The position numbers were made by a program, and so were the translations under genes. Positions 26,525 through 33,133 of a DNA stretch of 33,133 nt are shown here, one piece after another (position 1 is the stretch's first letter; every line of letters starts with the position of its first letter). The notes under the pieces are model-generated. The model was not told the DNA's origin, made no database searches, and saw only the letters and a program-made list of their open reading frames with translations. This DNA is from Sphingomonadaceae bacterium. Lineage in GTDB: Bacteria > Pseudomonadota > Alphaproteobacteria > Sphingomonadales > Sphingomonadaceae. Where the stretch lies: NCBI GenBank assembly GCA_947375105.1, contig CANCET010000018.1:1-33133 (forward strand), written 5' to 3'.

Positions 26525-27724
26525 ATGTCGATTTTGCAAAGCCTTGCGGCGGCCTTCAAGGGCGCCGCAGTATCTGACCGTGCGCCTCTGACCGGCGGGT
26601 TCGTCTCGCCCTGGGCCGAGGCGTTCCAATGGCGCGGTGGCGATTGGAACGGCGCGCGCGGACCACTTAACTACCCGGTTGCGATCCGCGAGGCCTACCT
26701 CAAGAATCCCGTGGCGCAGCGCGCGGTGCGGCTGGTGGCCGAAGGCGTCGGTAGCGCGCCGCTGGTGGCCTCGGACCCGGAACTCGCGAAGCTCGTCAGC
26801 GCGACAAGTGCGAGTCAGGCGCTGCTCGAAACCCTGGCGAGCCAGTTGCTGCTGCACGGCAACGGCTATGTGCAGGTGCTGCGTGATGCCGATGGCCGGC
26901 CCGCCGAGCTGTTTGCCCTGAGGCCGGAGCGGGTGCGTATCCTGCCCGACGCAAGGGGCTGGCCAGCGGCCTTTGCCTATACGCTGGACGAGACGACGCT
27001 GCAGATCGACGCGGTGGACGAACTGGGGCGGCCCAACCTGATCCACATTCGCGCATTTCACCCGGCTGACGACCACTATGGCGCAGGGTGCCTCGAGGCG
27101 GCGGACGAAGCGGTCGCTATCCACAACGCTGCGGCGCGGTGGAACCGGGCGCTGCTGGAGAACGCGGCGCGGCCGTCGGGCGCACTCGTATACGATCCGG
27201 GCGAGCCGGGCGCAGCGCTGAGCGCCGACCAGTTCGAGCGGATCAAGAGCGAGCTGGCTGCTGCGTTTTCCGGCGAGACCAATGCCGGGCGGCCGATGGT
27301 GCTGGAAGGCGGGCTCAAGTGGCAGACGTTGGCGCTGAGCCCGGCGGACATGGATTTCGCGACCCTCAAAGCCGCAGCGGCACGCGACATTGCACTCGCT
27401 TTCGGAGTGCCGCCGATGTTGCTCGGGCTGCCGGGGGACAACACTTACTCCAATTATCGCGAGGCCAATCGGGCACTGTGGCGCCTCACGCTGCTGCCAT
27501 TGACGGGCAAGATCCTCGACGCGCTCACCGAAGGGCTGACGCCGTGGTTCGCCGATGCACGGCTGACCGTCGACCTCGACCGGGTGCCGGCACTGGCGGA
27601 GGACCGCCAGTCGCTCTGGTCGCAAGTTTCGGCCGCCGATTTCCTGACGCCTGCCGAGAAGCGGCAAATGCTGGGGATCGCTCAGACCAAATCGGCGGAA
27701 GCCAAGCCAGGGGACATGCCATGA
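26525..27724 (+). CDS. GTA portal protein (HK97 type)
   Basis: The 399-residue protein forms the ring at the capsid vertex through which DNA passes. HK97-type portal landmarks are visible: YLKNPVAQRAVRLVAEGVGS, LLLHGNGYVQVLRD, LRPERVRILPD, HIRAFHPADDHYGAGCLEAA, FGVPPMLLGLPGDNTYSNYREANRALWRL (split here as FGVPPMLLGLPGD and NTYSNYREANRALW), and LTPAEKRQMLGI near the end. It corresponds to RcGTA g3. The ATG at 26525 is preferred: AAGG stands eight bases before it, and the earlier ATG at 26480 lies inside the palindrome and yields non-family residues. The stop overlaps the next start as ATGA. Confidence 0.93.
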   Translation: MSILQSLAAAFKGAAVSDRAPLTGGFVSPWAEAFQWRGGDWNGARGPLNYPVAIREAYLKNPVAQRAVRLVAEGVGSAPLVASDPELAKLVSATSASQALLETLASQLLLHGNGYVQVLRDADGRPAELFALRPERVRILPDARGWPAAFAYTLDETTLQIDAVDELGRPNLIHIRAFHPADDHYGAGCLEAADEAVAIHNAAARWNRALLENAARPSGALVYDPGEPGAALSADQFERIKSELAAAFSGETNAGRPMVLEGGLKWQTLALSPADMDFATLKAAAARDIALAFGVPPMLLGLPGDNTYSNYREANRALWRLTLLPLTGKILDALTEGLTPWFADARLTVDLDRVPALAEDRQSLWSQVSAADFLTPAEKRQMLGIAQTKSAEAKPGDMP

Positions 27725-28029
27725 AGCGCGAGGACATGCTGGCCGGCCTGCTGGCGCAGGCAGGCAACGAAGGCTCCGAACTTATCACCCTCAGAGCAGT
27801 CGTCGAAGAGGCGAGCGAACTGGGTGCCGCGCGTGCGCTCGAACAGATGGGCCTTGCCGACGAGACCGCGCACGAGGATCTGGCCGAACTGCGTGAGCTG
27901 CTGCGCGCCTGGCGGGATGCCAAAGCGAGCGCATGGAAGGCTGTTGTCGGTTGGGTTGTGCGCGGATTGCTCGCGTTGCTGCTGCTGGGCCTCGCGGTGC
28001 GCTTCGGTTCGCAGGACGTGCTGCGATGA
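27721..28029 (+). CDS. Small GTA-associated membrane protein (g3.5 position)
   Basis: This 102-residue protein sits between portal and protease, overlapping both neighbours by four bases (ATGA at each end). Its N-terminal two thirds is a charged, helical region (residues 1-70); residues 75-95 (WVVRGLLALLLLGLAVRFG) form one hydrophobic segment that could be a membrane anchor. A small protein at this place is known in RcGTA as g3.5, and family annotation as DUF6127 is likely. Its job is not known. The conserved position and tight coupling argue that it is a real part of the particle assembly pathway. Confidence 0.82.
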   Translation: MKREDMLAGLLAQAGNEGSELITLRAVVEEASELGAARALEQMGLADETAHEDLAELRELLRAWRDAKASAWKAVVGWVVRGLLALLLLGLAVRFGSQDVLR

Positions 28030-28508
28030 GCGCCGAAGCAGGCACGCCCCCCGCCCCGGCCACCAGCCCGGCTACCGGAGAACTGCGCTTTGCAGGCTAC
28101 GCAGCCGTGTTCGGCAAACGGGACAGTGGCGGCGATGTGATCGTGCCGGGCGCATTTGCCGAGACACTGGCGGCTCGCAAGCAGGCGGGTGTGCGCCTTC
28201 CCTTGCTTTGGCAGCATCGCACGGGCCAGCGCATCGGCTGGGTCGATCTCGCCGAGGAAGACCGCCACGGTTTGCGAGTGATCGCATCGCTCTCGCCCGG
28301 TGCCGGTCCTGCAGCCAAGGCATTGGCCGAGGGTGCCGTGAACGGCCTCTCGTTCGGATATCGGGTGCGCGATGCCGCACCGCAGGGCGGCGGGCGCGAA
28401 CTGCGCAGCGTCGACCTGATCGAAGTCAGCCTGGTTACCCGTCCCATGCAGCAGCTGGCGCGGGTCCACTATGTCGACAGCAACGGCGGCAGATTGGCGC
28501 CGGCGTAA
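28026..28508 (+). CDS. GTA prohead protease (HK97 family, S78-type)
   Basis: The 160-residue protease should trim the capsid protein during maturation. It has the herpesvirus/HK97 protease pattern: RFAGYAAVFGKRDSGGDVIV at the N-terminus, His64 in LWQHRTGQRIGW, Ser109 in AVNGLSFGYRV, and IEVSLVTRPM with a conserved acidic residue near 133. It matches RcGTA g4. The ATG at 28026 overlaps the previous stop as ATGA; the frame is open upstream but that part overlaps the preceding gene. An 84-base gap with a nested hairpin separates it from the capsid gene. Confidence 0.92.
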   Translation: MSAEAGTPPAPATSPATGELRFAGYAAVFGKRDSGGDVIVPGAFAETLAARKQAGVRLPLLWQHRTGQRIGWVDLAEEDRHGLRVIASLSPGAGPAAKALAEGAVNGLSFGYRVRDAAPQGGGRELRSVDLIEVSLVTRPMQQLARVHYVDSNGGRLAPA

Positions 28509-28592
28509 ACCCTCACGTTTTCGTTACCCCCGGAAAGACCGCACCGGAGCGCAAGTTCCGCCGGTCGCCATCTAGAAAGGACGTTCGGTTCC

Positions 28593-29774
28593 ATGGACAT
28601 CAACACCCCCGAAAGCGCCATCAGCAGCGCAATCGAGACCAAGGCCGACGCGTTCGACGCGTCGTTCGATATCGTGACGCGCCAGGATGAAACCGCGGCC
28701 GCCATTGCGGCGCTGCGCGGCGACATCGCCGAAGTGAAGGGCCGGCTCGACAAGGTGAACCGCGCGGCGGTTCGTCCGGTGATCAGCGGCGCAGCGGAAG
28801 GTGCCATCGACAATTCGCCCGAACTCAAGGGCTTCGTTGACGGCTATCTGCGCATGGGCCGCGAGACCGAGCTGAAGTCTCTCTCGATCGGCTCCTCGGC
28901 CGACGGCGGCTTTGCCGTTCCGCGCCCGATTGATGCAGAAATCGCTCGTCGCCTCGTCAAGATCAGCCCCGTCCGCAGCGTAGCCAATGTGGTGCAGACG
29001 AGCACCAGCGGTTTCCGCCGCCTGATCTCGATCGGCGGCACGGCTTCGGGTTGGGCGAGCGAAACCGGTGCGCGCACCGAAACGGCCAGCCCCAAGCTGG
29101 CCGAGATCGTGCCGCCGCTGGGCGAACTCTATGCAAGCCCTTCGGCCACCCAGCAGATGCTGGACGACGCGGCGTTCGACGTGAGTGCCTGGCTCGCTGG
29201 CGAAATTGCCACGGAGTTTGCCCGTGCGGAAGGTGCTGCCTTCATCAACGGCACCGGCACCAATCAGCCCAAGGGGTTCCTCACTGGCCCGACGGCTGCC
29301 ACGAATGATGCGACGCGCGCCTTCGGCGCGCTGCAGTTCATCGCATCGGGCAATGCCACGGCATTTGACTCGGCGCCCGAATCGAAGCTGATCGACATGG
29401 TCTTTTCGATGAAGGCCGCGCTGCGTCAGGGTGCGGTGTGGATGATGAATTCGGCCACGCTGGCTGCGATCCGCAAGTTCAAGTCGGCCGACGGCTCGTT
29501 CCTGTGGCAGGCAGGCATCATCGACGGCCAGCCGAGCCGACTGCTGGGCTATCCCGTGATCGAAGCCGAGGATATGCCCGATATCGGCGCGGGTAATTTC
29601 CCGGTCGCGTTCGGCAACTTCAAGGCCGGCTATCTGATCGCGGAACGTACCGCGACGACGATCCTGCGCGACCCCTACACCAACAAGCCCTACGTGCAGT
29701 TCTACGCGACGCGCCGGGTGGGTGGCCAGGTGCTCGACAGCGACGCGATCAAGCTGCTCAAGATCTCGGCCTGA
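28593..29774 (+). CDS. GTA major capsid protein (HK97 fold)
   Basis: The 393-residue protein builds the head. The first 75 or so residues are a charged, coiled-coil-like delta region (IAALRGDIAEVKGRLDKVNR) that the adjacent protease is expected to remove. The rest has HK97 capsid landmarks: SIGSSADGGFAVPRPIDAEI, VQTSTSGFRRLISIGGTASG, LYASPSATQQMLDDA, GEIATEFARAEGAAFINGTG, WMMNSATLAAIRKFKSADG and GYLIAERTATTILRDPYTNK. It corresponds to RcGTA g5. An AAGGA site precedes the ATG, and a nested stem (28537-28566) lies in the leader. A strong hairpin pair follows the gene. The stop codon is in the first of two 15-bp repeats. Confidence 0.95.
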   Translation: MDINTPESAISSAIETKADAFDASFDIVTRQDETAAAIAALRGDIAEVKGRLDKVNRAAVRPVISGAAEGAIDNSPELKGFVDGYLRMGRETELKSLSIGSSADGGFAVPRPIDAEIARRLVKISPVRSVANVVQTSTSGFRRLISIGGTASGWASETGARTETASPKLAEIVPPLGELYASPSATQQMLDDAAFDVSAWLAGEIATEFARAEGAAFINGTGTNQPKGFLTGPTAATNDATRAFGALQFIASGNATAFDSAPESKLIDMVFSMKAALRQGAVWMMNSATLAAIRKFKSADGSFLWQAGIIDGQPSRLLGYPVIEAEDMPDIGAGNFPVAFGNFKAGYLIAERTATTILRDPYTNKPYVQFYATRRVGGQVLDSDAIKLLKISA

Positions 29775-29800
29775 TCGGGTTCGGCCTGATCGGGCTGGGG

Positions 29801-29876
29801 GTGGGCGCGCATTCCCCTGACGCGCCCACTGCGCGCCCGCGGCGACTCCCCTCACGCCGCGGGCGCACCCCTTTTT
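29801..29876 (+). terminator. Double hairpin with intrinsic terminator after the capsid gene
   Basis: Two stems follow the capsid stop. The first is GTGGGCGCG (29801-29809) with CGCGCCCAC (29821-29829). The second is a perfect 12-bp stem GCGCCCGCGGCG (29833-29844) with CGCCGCGGGCGC (29855-29866), then ACCCC and five Ts. The second is a convincing intrinsic terminator. It lies 42 bases before the adaptor gene, inside what is otherwise one operon. Confidence 0.85.
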
Positions 29877-29918
29877 CTGCTCCCGGATATTCCCATCCCC
29901 AGAACACCGGAGATTGCC

Positions 29919-30467
29919 ATGAAGCGGGCAATAACCGCGCCGCCGACCCTGGCATCGACGGCGCTCGCCGAGCTCAAGGCATGGCTTGGCATCAGTACGT
30001 CGCGCGATGACGCGGAGCTGACAGGTCTCATCAGGACCGCGCTCGAGCTATGCGAAGGATTTATCGGCGCGATGCCACTGGCATCGGGCTGCGAGGAGAT
30101 TCTGCCGGCCTGCGGCGAATGGCAGGCTCTGGCCACGCGGCCCGTGCAGGCGATCACCGGCGTGCTGGCGATCGCCATGGACGGAACGCGAACTTCTCTT
30201 GCGGCGACCGCCTACGAGATCGACATCGACGCCGACGGTTCGGGAAGGATGCGGCTCACGTGGCCGATCACCCAGACCCGTGTGGCAGTGCGATTCACGG
30301 CTGGATTGGCCGAAAGCTGGGACACGCTGCCCGATGCGATCCAGCAGGGGATCGTGCGCTGGGCAGCCTATCAGCACCGCACGCGCGATGCCGACAAGGC
30401 GATGGCCGGGCCGCCGGCTTCGGTTGCCGCGCTATGGCGGCCCTGGCGGCGGATGCGCATCGCATGA
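29919..30467 (+). CDS. GTA head-tail adaptor (g6, gp6-like connector)
   Basis: The 182-residue protein has the usual adaptor start: LAELKAWLGISTSRDDAELT, LIRTALELCEGFIG, then a beta-rich middle (VQAITGVLAIAMDG) and a helical end (LPDAIQQGIVRWAAYQHR). This is the gp6-like/HK97 connector pattern found after the capsid gene in GTAs. It should dock under the portal ring and link it to the tail. A GGAG site precedes the ATG at 29919. Its stop overlaps the next small ORF as ATGA. It is the first gene after an internal terminator and so may be expressed less than the capsid. Confidence 0.88.
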   Translation: MKRAITAPPTLASTALAELKAWLGISTSRDDAELTGLIRTALELCEGFIGAMPLASGCEEILPACGEWQALATRPVQAITGVLAIAMDGTRTSLAATAYEIDIDADGSGRMRLTWPITQTRVAVRFTAGLAESWDTLPDAIQQGIVRWAAYQHRTRDADKAMAGPPASVAALWRPWRRMRIA

Positions 30468-30613
30468 TCGGCACCGGCAGCAACATTGCACAAGTGCAGC
30501 AGCAATTGATCGCTGCCGCGCGCCGCATTGCCGAAGCCCGGGCCGCACAGCGCGCTGCGCCCGACAATACTGCCAAATGGCGATCCGCGCGGTGGCTTTG
30601 GCCGTTGCTGTGA
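30464..30613 (+). CDS. Small 49-aa protein in the g7 (stopper) position
   Basis: A 49-residue ORF starts at an ATG overlapping the adaptor stop (ATGA) and ends 12 bases before the tail terminator gene. Residues 7-30 form one likely helix rich in Gln, Ala and Arg, and the tail ends RWLWPLL. In RcGTA this slot holds the stopper g7 of roughly twice this length or more, and I see no similarity to a stopper fold. It could be a real small protein, a shrunken stopper or a spacer ORF. Coupling to its neighbours supports translation. Confidence 0.55.
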   Translation: MIGTGSNIAQVQQQLIAAARRIAEARAAQRAAPDNTAKWRSARWLWPLL

Positions 30614-30625
30614 CAGGAGTGAGCA

Positions 30626-31021
30626 ATGGAACTGGCATTTCGCGCCGTGGTGGTGGCGTGGCTCGCGGCCGACGCGACGCTGGCTGAAGGGCTGAACGCA
30701 ATCGTCGAGGAAGCGCCGATCAAGACGGCCTTGCCGTGGCTGGCGCTGACGGCGAGCGCGAGCACGGACTGGAGCACGAAAAGCGGGCGCGGGCGCGAGA
30801 TCCGCGTGGCGCTCGAACTGAACTACCGCGGCTATGAGCAACTCGCCGAGGCGGGTCTGATCAGCGCGATCGAGACGCGCATGGAGAGCCTTCCCGCCGA
30901 CCAGAGCGCCGCCGGGTTCCAGATCGCCAGCCTGACATTCCTCAAGGCCCGAGCCGAACAGCGCGGCGAGGCACTGCGCTCGCTGGTGCTTGAATACCGG
31001 GCGAGGGTGCTGGCGGTCTGA
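30626..31021 (+). CDS. GTA tail terminator (DUF3168 family, g8)
   Basis: The 131-residue protein has the DUF3168 pattern: AFRAVVVAWLAADATLAEGL at the N-terminus and FLKARAEQRGEALRSLVLEYRARV at the C-terminus, around a beta-rich middle (REIRVALELNYRGYEQL). DUF3168 proteins cap the tail tube and join it to the head. It matches RcGTA g8 in size and position. An AGGAG site lies before the ATG. The next gene, for the tail tube, starts 53 bases later with its own strong site. Confidence 0.88.
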   Translation: MELAFRAVVVAWLAADATLAEGLNAIVEEAPIKTALPWLALTASASTDWSTKSGRGREIRVALELNYRGYEQLAEAGLISAIETRMESLPADQSAAGFQIASLTFLKARAEQRGEALRSLVLEYRARVLAV

Positions 31022-31073
31022 CCGCCGCCACCCTGACCAGGACAACACGCCTCTTCCAAATAGGAGAATCAAC

Positions 31074-31481
31074 ATGGCCGCACAGAAGGGAAGCGCCTTT
31101 CTGCTGAAGATCAGCGATGGTGCCGCAACGCCGACCTACAACACCGTTGCCGGACTGCGCACGACGCAGCTTTCGATCAACGGCGAACTCGTGGTGGTGA
31201 CCAGCAAGGATTCAGGAGGTTGGCGCGAGCTGCTTTCGGGCGCGGGAACGCGTTCGGTCAGCGTGAGCGCGGCCGGCATCTTCCTGGGCAGCGCGGCCGA
31301 AGGCCAGGTGCGCGGCAACGCGCTTGCCGGGACGATCACTGATTACGAGCTTTCGTTCGAGGGCGGCGAGAAGATGCGCGGCAAGTTCCTCGTCCAGCGG
31401 CTCGACTATGCCGGGGATTTCAACGGCGAGCGCAACTACACAATGTCGCTCGAGAGCTCTGGCGTGGTGGTGCAGGTATGA
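31074..31481 (+). CDS. GTA major tail tube protein (g9, TP901-1-like)
   Basis: The 135-residue protein is of the size and character of siphophage tail tube subunits of the TP901-1 type. It starts MAAQKGSAFLLKISDG and has the typical IDGELVVVTSKDSGG-like turn (INGELVVVTSKDSGGWREL), then LSGAGTRSVSVSAAGIF and YELSFEGGEKMRGKF. Stacked hexamers would form the tail tube. It matches RcGTA g9. A TAGGAG site precedes the ATG at 31074; the open frame upstream of this is not tail-like. The stop overlaps the next start as ATGA. Confidence 0.9.
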   Translation: MAAQKGSAFLLKISDGAATPTYNTVAGLRTTQLSINGELVVVTSKDSGGWRELLSGAGTRSVSVSAAGIFLGSAAEGQVRGNALAGTITDYELSFEGGEKMRGKFLVQRLDYAGDFNGERNYTMSLESSGVVVQV

Positions 31482-31810
31482 GCGGCGCGCACGATATTGC
31501 GACGCCCGCAAATCCGCACCGCGGCGAAATCGCCCTGCTGCTTGACGGCGCGGCCCATGTGCTGCGCCCGACGTTCGGGGCGCTGGTGGCCGCCGAGGAG
31601 GAACTCGGGCCGCTGTTCGCACTGGTTGAACGGGCCAGCGGCGGTGAGCTCAAGCTCGGCGAGATGGTCGCGCTGTTCTGGCACTGCTTGGCGCACCCTT
31701 CAGACCAGAGCCGTGAAGCCTTTGCCGATGCGGTGACGAAGGCAGGCCTCGCAGCTTGTACGCCGGCGCTGCGCAGCTTGCTGATGCAGGTGCTGAAAGG
31801 CGGCGGATGA
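31478..31810 (+). CDS. GTA tail assembly chaperone (g10, Phage_TAC_11-like)
   Basis: The 110-residue protein shows the family pattern of GTA gp10: an N-terminal GEIALLLDGAAHVLRPTFGA followed by LVAAEEELGPLF, then a helix-rich part (KLGEMVALFWHCLAH). It lies between tail tube and tape measure, where siphophages encode chaperones that wrap the tape measure protein. No frameshift site is needed here: the two chaperone genes are separate and overlap by four bases (ATGA at 31807-31810). Coupling on both sides suggests balanced production. Confidence 0.85.
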   Translation: MSGAHDIATPANPHRGEIALLLDGAAHVLRPTFGALVAAEEELGPLFALVERASGGELKLGEMVALFWHCLAHPSDQSREAFADAVTKAGLAACTPALRSLLMQVLKGGG

Positions 31811-32004
31811 GCAAGCGCTTCGGCGAGGCCGCAACCCGGCTTTCGGGCCAGGCGGCCCTGCTGATCGGCTGGACCCCGGACACCTTTTGGGCCGCAACGC
31901 CGGCCGAGCTGGCGGCGATCGTTTCAGCTGCGGCGCCGCCGGCTGCGGGCGGGATCGACATGGCGACATTGACCGCGATGATGGAGCACGACGCACATGG
32001 ATAG
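31807..32004 (+). CDS. GTA second tail assembly chaperone (g10.1, Phage_TAC_6-like)
   Basis: This 65-residue protein starts MSKRFGEAATRLSGQAALL and contains IGWTPDTFWAATPAELAAIV, the segment typical of the short Phage_TAC_6 family (earlier DUF2376) found just before the tape measure in GTAs. It should act with the previous protein in tail assembly. Its start overlaps the g10 stop by four bases and its end overlaps the tape measure gene by eight. It is short but well supported by position and pattern. Confidence 0.82.
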   Translation: MSKRFGEAATRLSGQAALLIGWTPDTFWAATPAELAAIVSAAAPPAAGGIDMATLTAMMEHDAHG

Positions 32005-32581
32005 TCTTTCTACGCTGGTCGTCGACGTGCGCGCGAGCACTGACGGGTTTGCGGCCGACATCGGCCAGATGCGCAGCAGCTTCGATTCGATCGTGGTCGA
32101 TGGCTTCAGCAAAGGCGGCGATGTGCTGGAGCGCGGCTTGCTGGGCGCGGTACGGCGCGGGAGCCTCGGTTTCGAGGACCTGCGCCGCACTGGTCTCAGG
32201 GTCATTGACGACATCGCGGCGCAGGCCTTGCGCGGCGGGCTGGCCTCGATCGGGATCGGCGGATCGGGCGGTGGCGGCATTGGCGGCGGCGTGCTGGGGC
32301 TCGGCAGCCTGATCGGTTCGATCTTCGGCCTGCCGGGCCGAGCGACGGGCGGCCCGGTTTCTCCGGGTCGCCCTTATCTGGTCGGGGAGCGGGGGCCTGA
32401 ACTGTTTGTCCCCACATCCGCCGGGCAGGTCGATGCCGGCAGCGGCAGTGGTGGTGGTGGCCGCGCGGTCAATGTCTCGATCCGGGTGGTGTCGCCCGAG
32501 GGCAGCAGCAGCCCGGAGAGCTTGCGCCGATCAAGCCGCCAGGTGGCGCAGGCGGTGCGCCGCGCTCTCAGCGACTATTGA
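31997..32581 (+). CDS. GTA tail tape measure protein, short form (g11)
   Basis: The 194-residue protein has a phage tape measure C-terminus: GRATGGPVSPGRPYLVGERG followed by PELFVPTSAGQVD, a common end motif. The first 90 residues are helical with a DVRASTDGFAADIGQMRSSF start, and the centre (about 93-115) is a glycine-rich, hydrophobic stretch (GSGGGGIGGGVLGLGSLIG). Tape measure length sets tail length, and this is much shorter than in ordinary siphophages but close to the short RcGTA g11. It overlaps g10.1 by 8 bases and is followed after 16 bases by the last visible gene. Confidence 0.9.
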   Translation: MDSLSTLVVDVRASTDGFAADIGQMRSSFDSIVVDGFSKGGDVLERGLLGAVRRGSLGFEDLRRTGLRVIDDIAAQALRGGLASIGIGGSGGGGIGGGVLGLGSLIGSIFGLPGRATGGPVSPGRPYLVGERGPELFVPTSAGQVDAGSGSGGGGRAVNVSIRVVSPEGSSSPESLRRSSRQVAQAVRRALSDY

Positions 32582-32597
32582 AGAGGGACGAGAGGTC

Positions 32598-33133
32598 ATG
32601 AGCTTCTGGCTGGCTAGCCGCCGCACAGTACAGGCGACCGACACGATCCAGCGGTTCGATCCGCGCTTCTGGACGGTCGACTTTCCGCGCCCGGCGATGG
32701 CATCGGTGGTGACCACTGCACCCGACGCGCTGCGCGTGGATGCGGTGTTTCAGAAGGCCAACGACCTGATCGGGCTGATCTGGGAAAGTGCGGACCGGTG
32801 GGACCATCCGCTGCTCGCCTACGATACGGACCGCGATTATGCGCGGCTGACGCTTTCGTTTCGCTGGCGTTCGAGCGGTGTGCTCGCGCTCGATGCGGTC
32901 AACGGGCCAACCTTGACCATCGAAGGGCGCGACGCGGCGGGCAATCCGCGTGGCTGGTACGTGCGGCTGTGGAACTATGCCGTGGGGACTCCGACCGACG
33001 CGGTGGTGACACTGGCGTTCTCGGCGCTTTCCGGCGGGTTTCTGCTGCCCGGCGAGGCGGATCCGGTTTATCCGTCTGACATCGACCGCATGTTCATATC
33101 GCTGGTTGCGCCGGGCTATTCGGGCAGCTCGAC
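32598..33133 (+). CDS. GTA-cluster tail protein, truncated by the window edge
   Basis: An ATG at 32598 with an AGAGG site opens a frame of 178 codons that runs off the right edge. It begins MSFWLASRRTVQATDTIQRF, then DPRFWTVDFPRPAMASVVTT, and later RSWYVRLW-like (NPRGWYVRLWNYAVGTPTDA) and GGFLLPGEADPVYPSDIDRM. This is not the DUF2460 pattern expected for RcGTA g12. From memory it resembles the start of the large non-contractile tail sheath or TIM-barrel tail proteins annotated in sphingomonad GTA-like clusters. That name is tentative; the coding status and tail context are firm. Confidence 0.75.
   Translation, partial: MSFWLASRRTVQATDTIQRFDPRFWTVDFPRPAMASVVTTAPDALRVDAVFQKANDLIGLIWESADRWDHPLLAYDTDRDYARLTLSFRWRSSGVLALDAVNGPTLTIEGRDAAGNPRGWYVRLWNYAVGTPTDAVVTLAFSALSGGFLLPGEADPVYPSDIDRMFISLVAPGYSGSS

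Larger units (their letters stand above)
24471..33133 (+). mobile_element. RcGTA-like gene transfer agent structural cluster (5-prime part)
   Basis: Fourteen plus-strand genes from terminase to tail follow the order of the Rhodobacter capsulatus gene transfer agent (g1 to g11, with g3.5 and g10.1), most of them overlapping by 4-8 bases. No integrase, repressor, excision, replication or lysis gene lies between the host gene at 23661-24305 and the terminase. Base composition looks like that of the neighbouring host genes. GTAs package random host DNA and pass it to relatives. The cluster continues past the right edge, so completeness is unknown. An incomplete or domesticated siphovirus prophage is the alternative. 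Confidence 0.85.

Noticed and set aside
24582..33133. Ordinary inducible prophage
   Set aside because: No integrase, repressor, replication or lysis genes are visible at the left edge, and gene order and the short tape measure match RcGTA. The right flank is unseen, so this remains open to test.

Overview
The window is a high-GC alphaproteobacterial chromosome segment, most likely from a sphingomonad (Novosphingobium or a close relative). This rests on gene content and protein character: a petABC cytochrome bc1 operon with a Tat-type Rieske protein, a glnD-yqgE pair, a two-domain NadE, and a gene transfer agent cluster of the alphaproteobacterial type. No rRNA, tRNA, IS element, integrase or CRISPR array was seen.

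Positions 1-24305 hold housekeeping genes. On the minus strand lie rpmI-rplT with a strong terminator, and metA behind a SAM-I/SAM-IV-type riboswitch. On the plus strand is the bfd-bfr iron storage pair. A minus-strand run follows: hisN, a gamma-glutamylcyclotransferase-like protein and a secreted amidohydrolase. An AraC-like regulator comes next, then a minus-strand pair that modifies the ribosome (roxA, rluE), then prs diverging from nadE-gltX. The minus-strand group acyl-CoA ligase-glnD-yqgE follows, diverging from lgt and a MidA/NDUFAF7-type methyltransferase. After these come petABC, apt and, on the minus strand, a YqaA/DedA-like membrane protein.

From about 24471 to the right edge the plus strand carries one long, tightly packed head-and-tail module: small and large terminase, portal, a small membrane protein, prohead protease, HK97-type capsid protein, head-tail adaptor, a 49-aa ORF, tail terminator, tail tube, two tail assembly chaperones, a very short tape measure protein and a truncated tail protein. 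The order matches the Rhodobacter capsulatus gene transfer agent (RcGTA g1 to g11). No integrase, repressor, replication or lysis gene lies at the visible edge. I therefore read it as a resident RcGTA-like gene transfer agent rather than an ordinary prophage.

The cluster departs from the RcGTA layout in two places. Only a 49-aa ORF sits where the stopper (g7) is expected. The protein after the tape measure does not look like g12. A consensus-like sigma-70 promoter overlapped by a dyad lies just upstream, and a strong intrinsic terminator separates the capsid gene from the connector and tail genes. The cluster continues beyond the window, so hub, peptidase and fibre genes cannot be judged.
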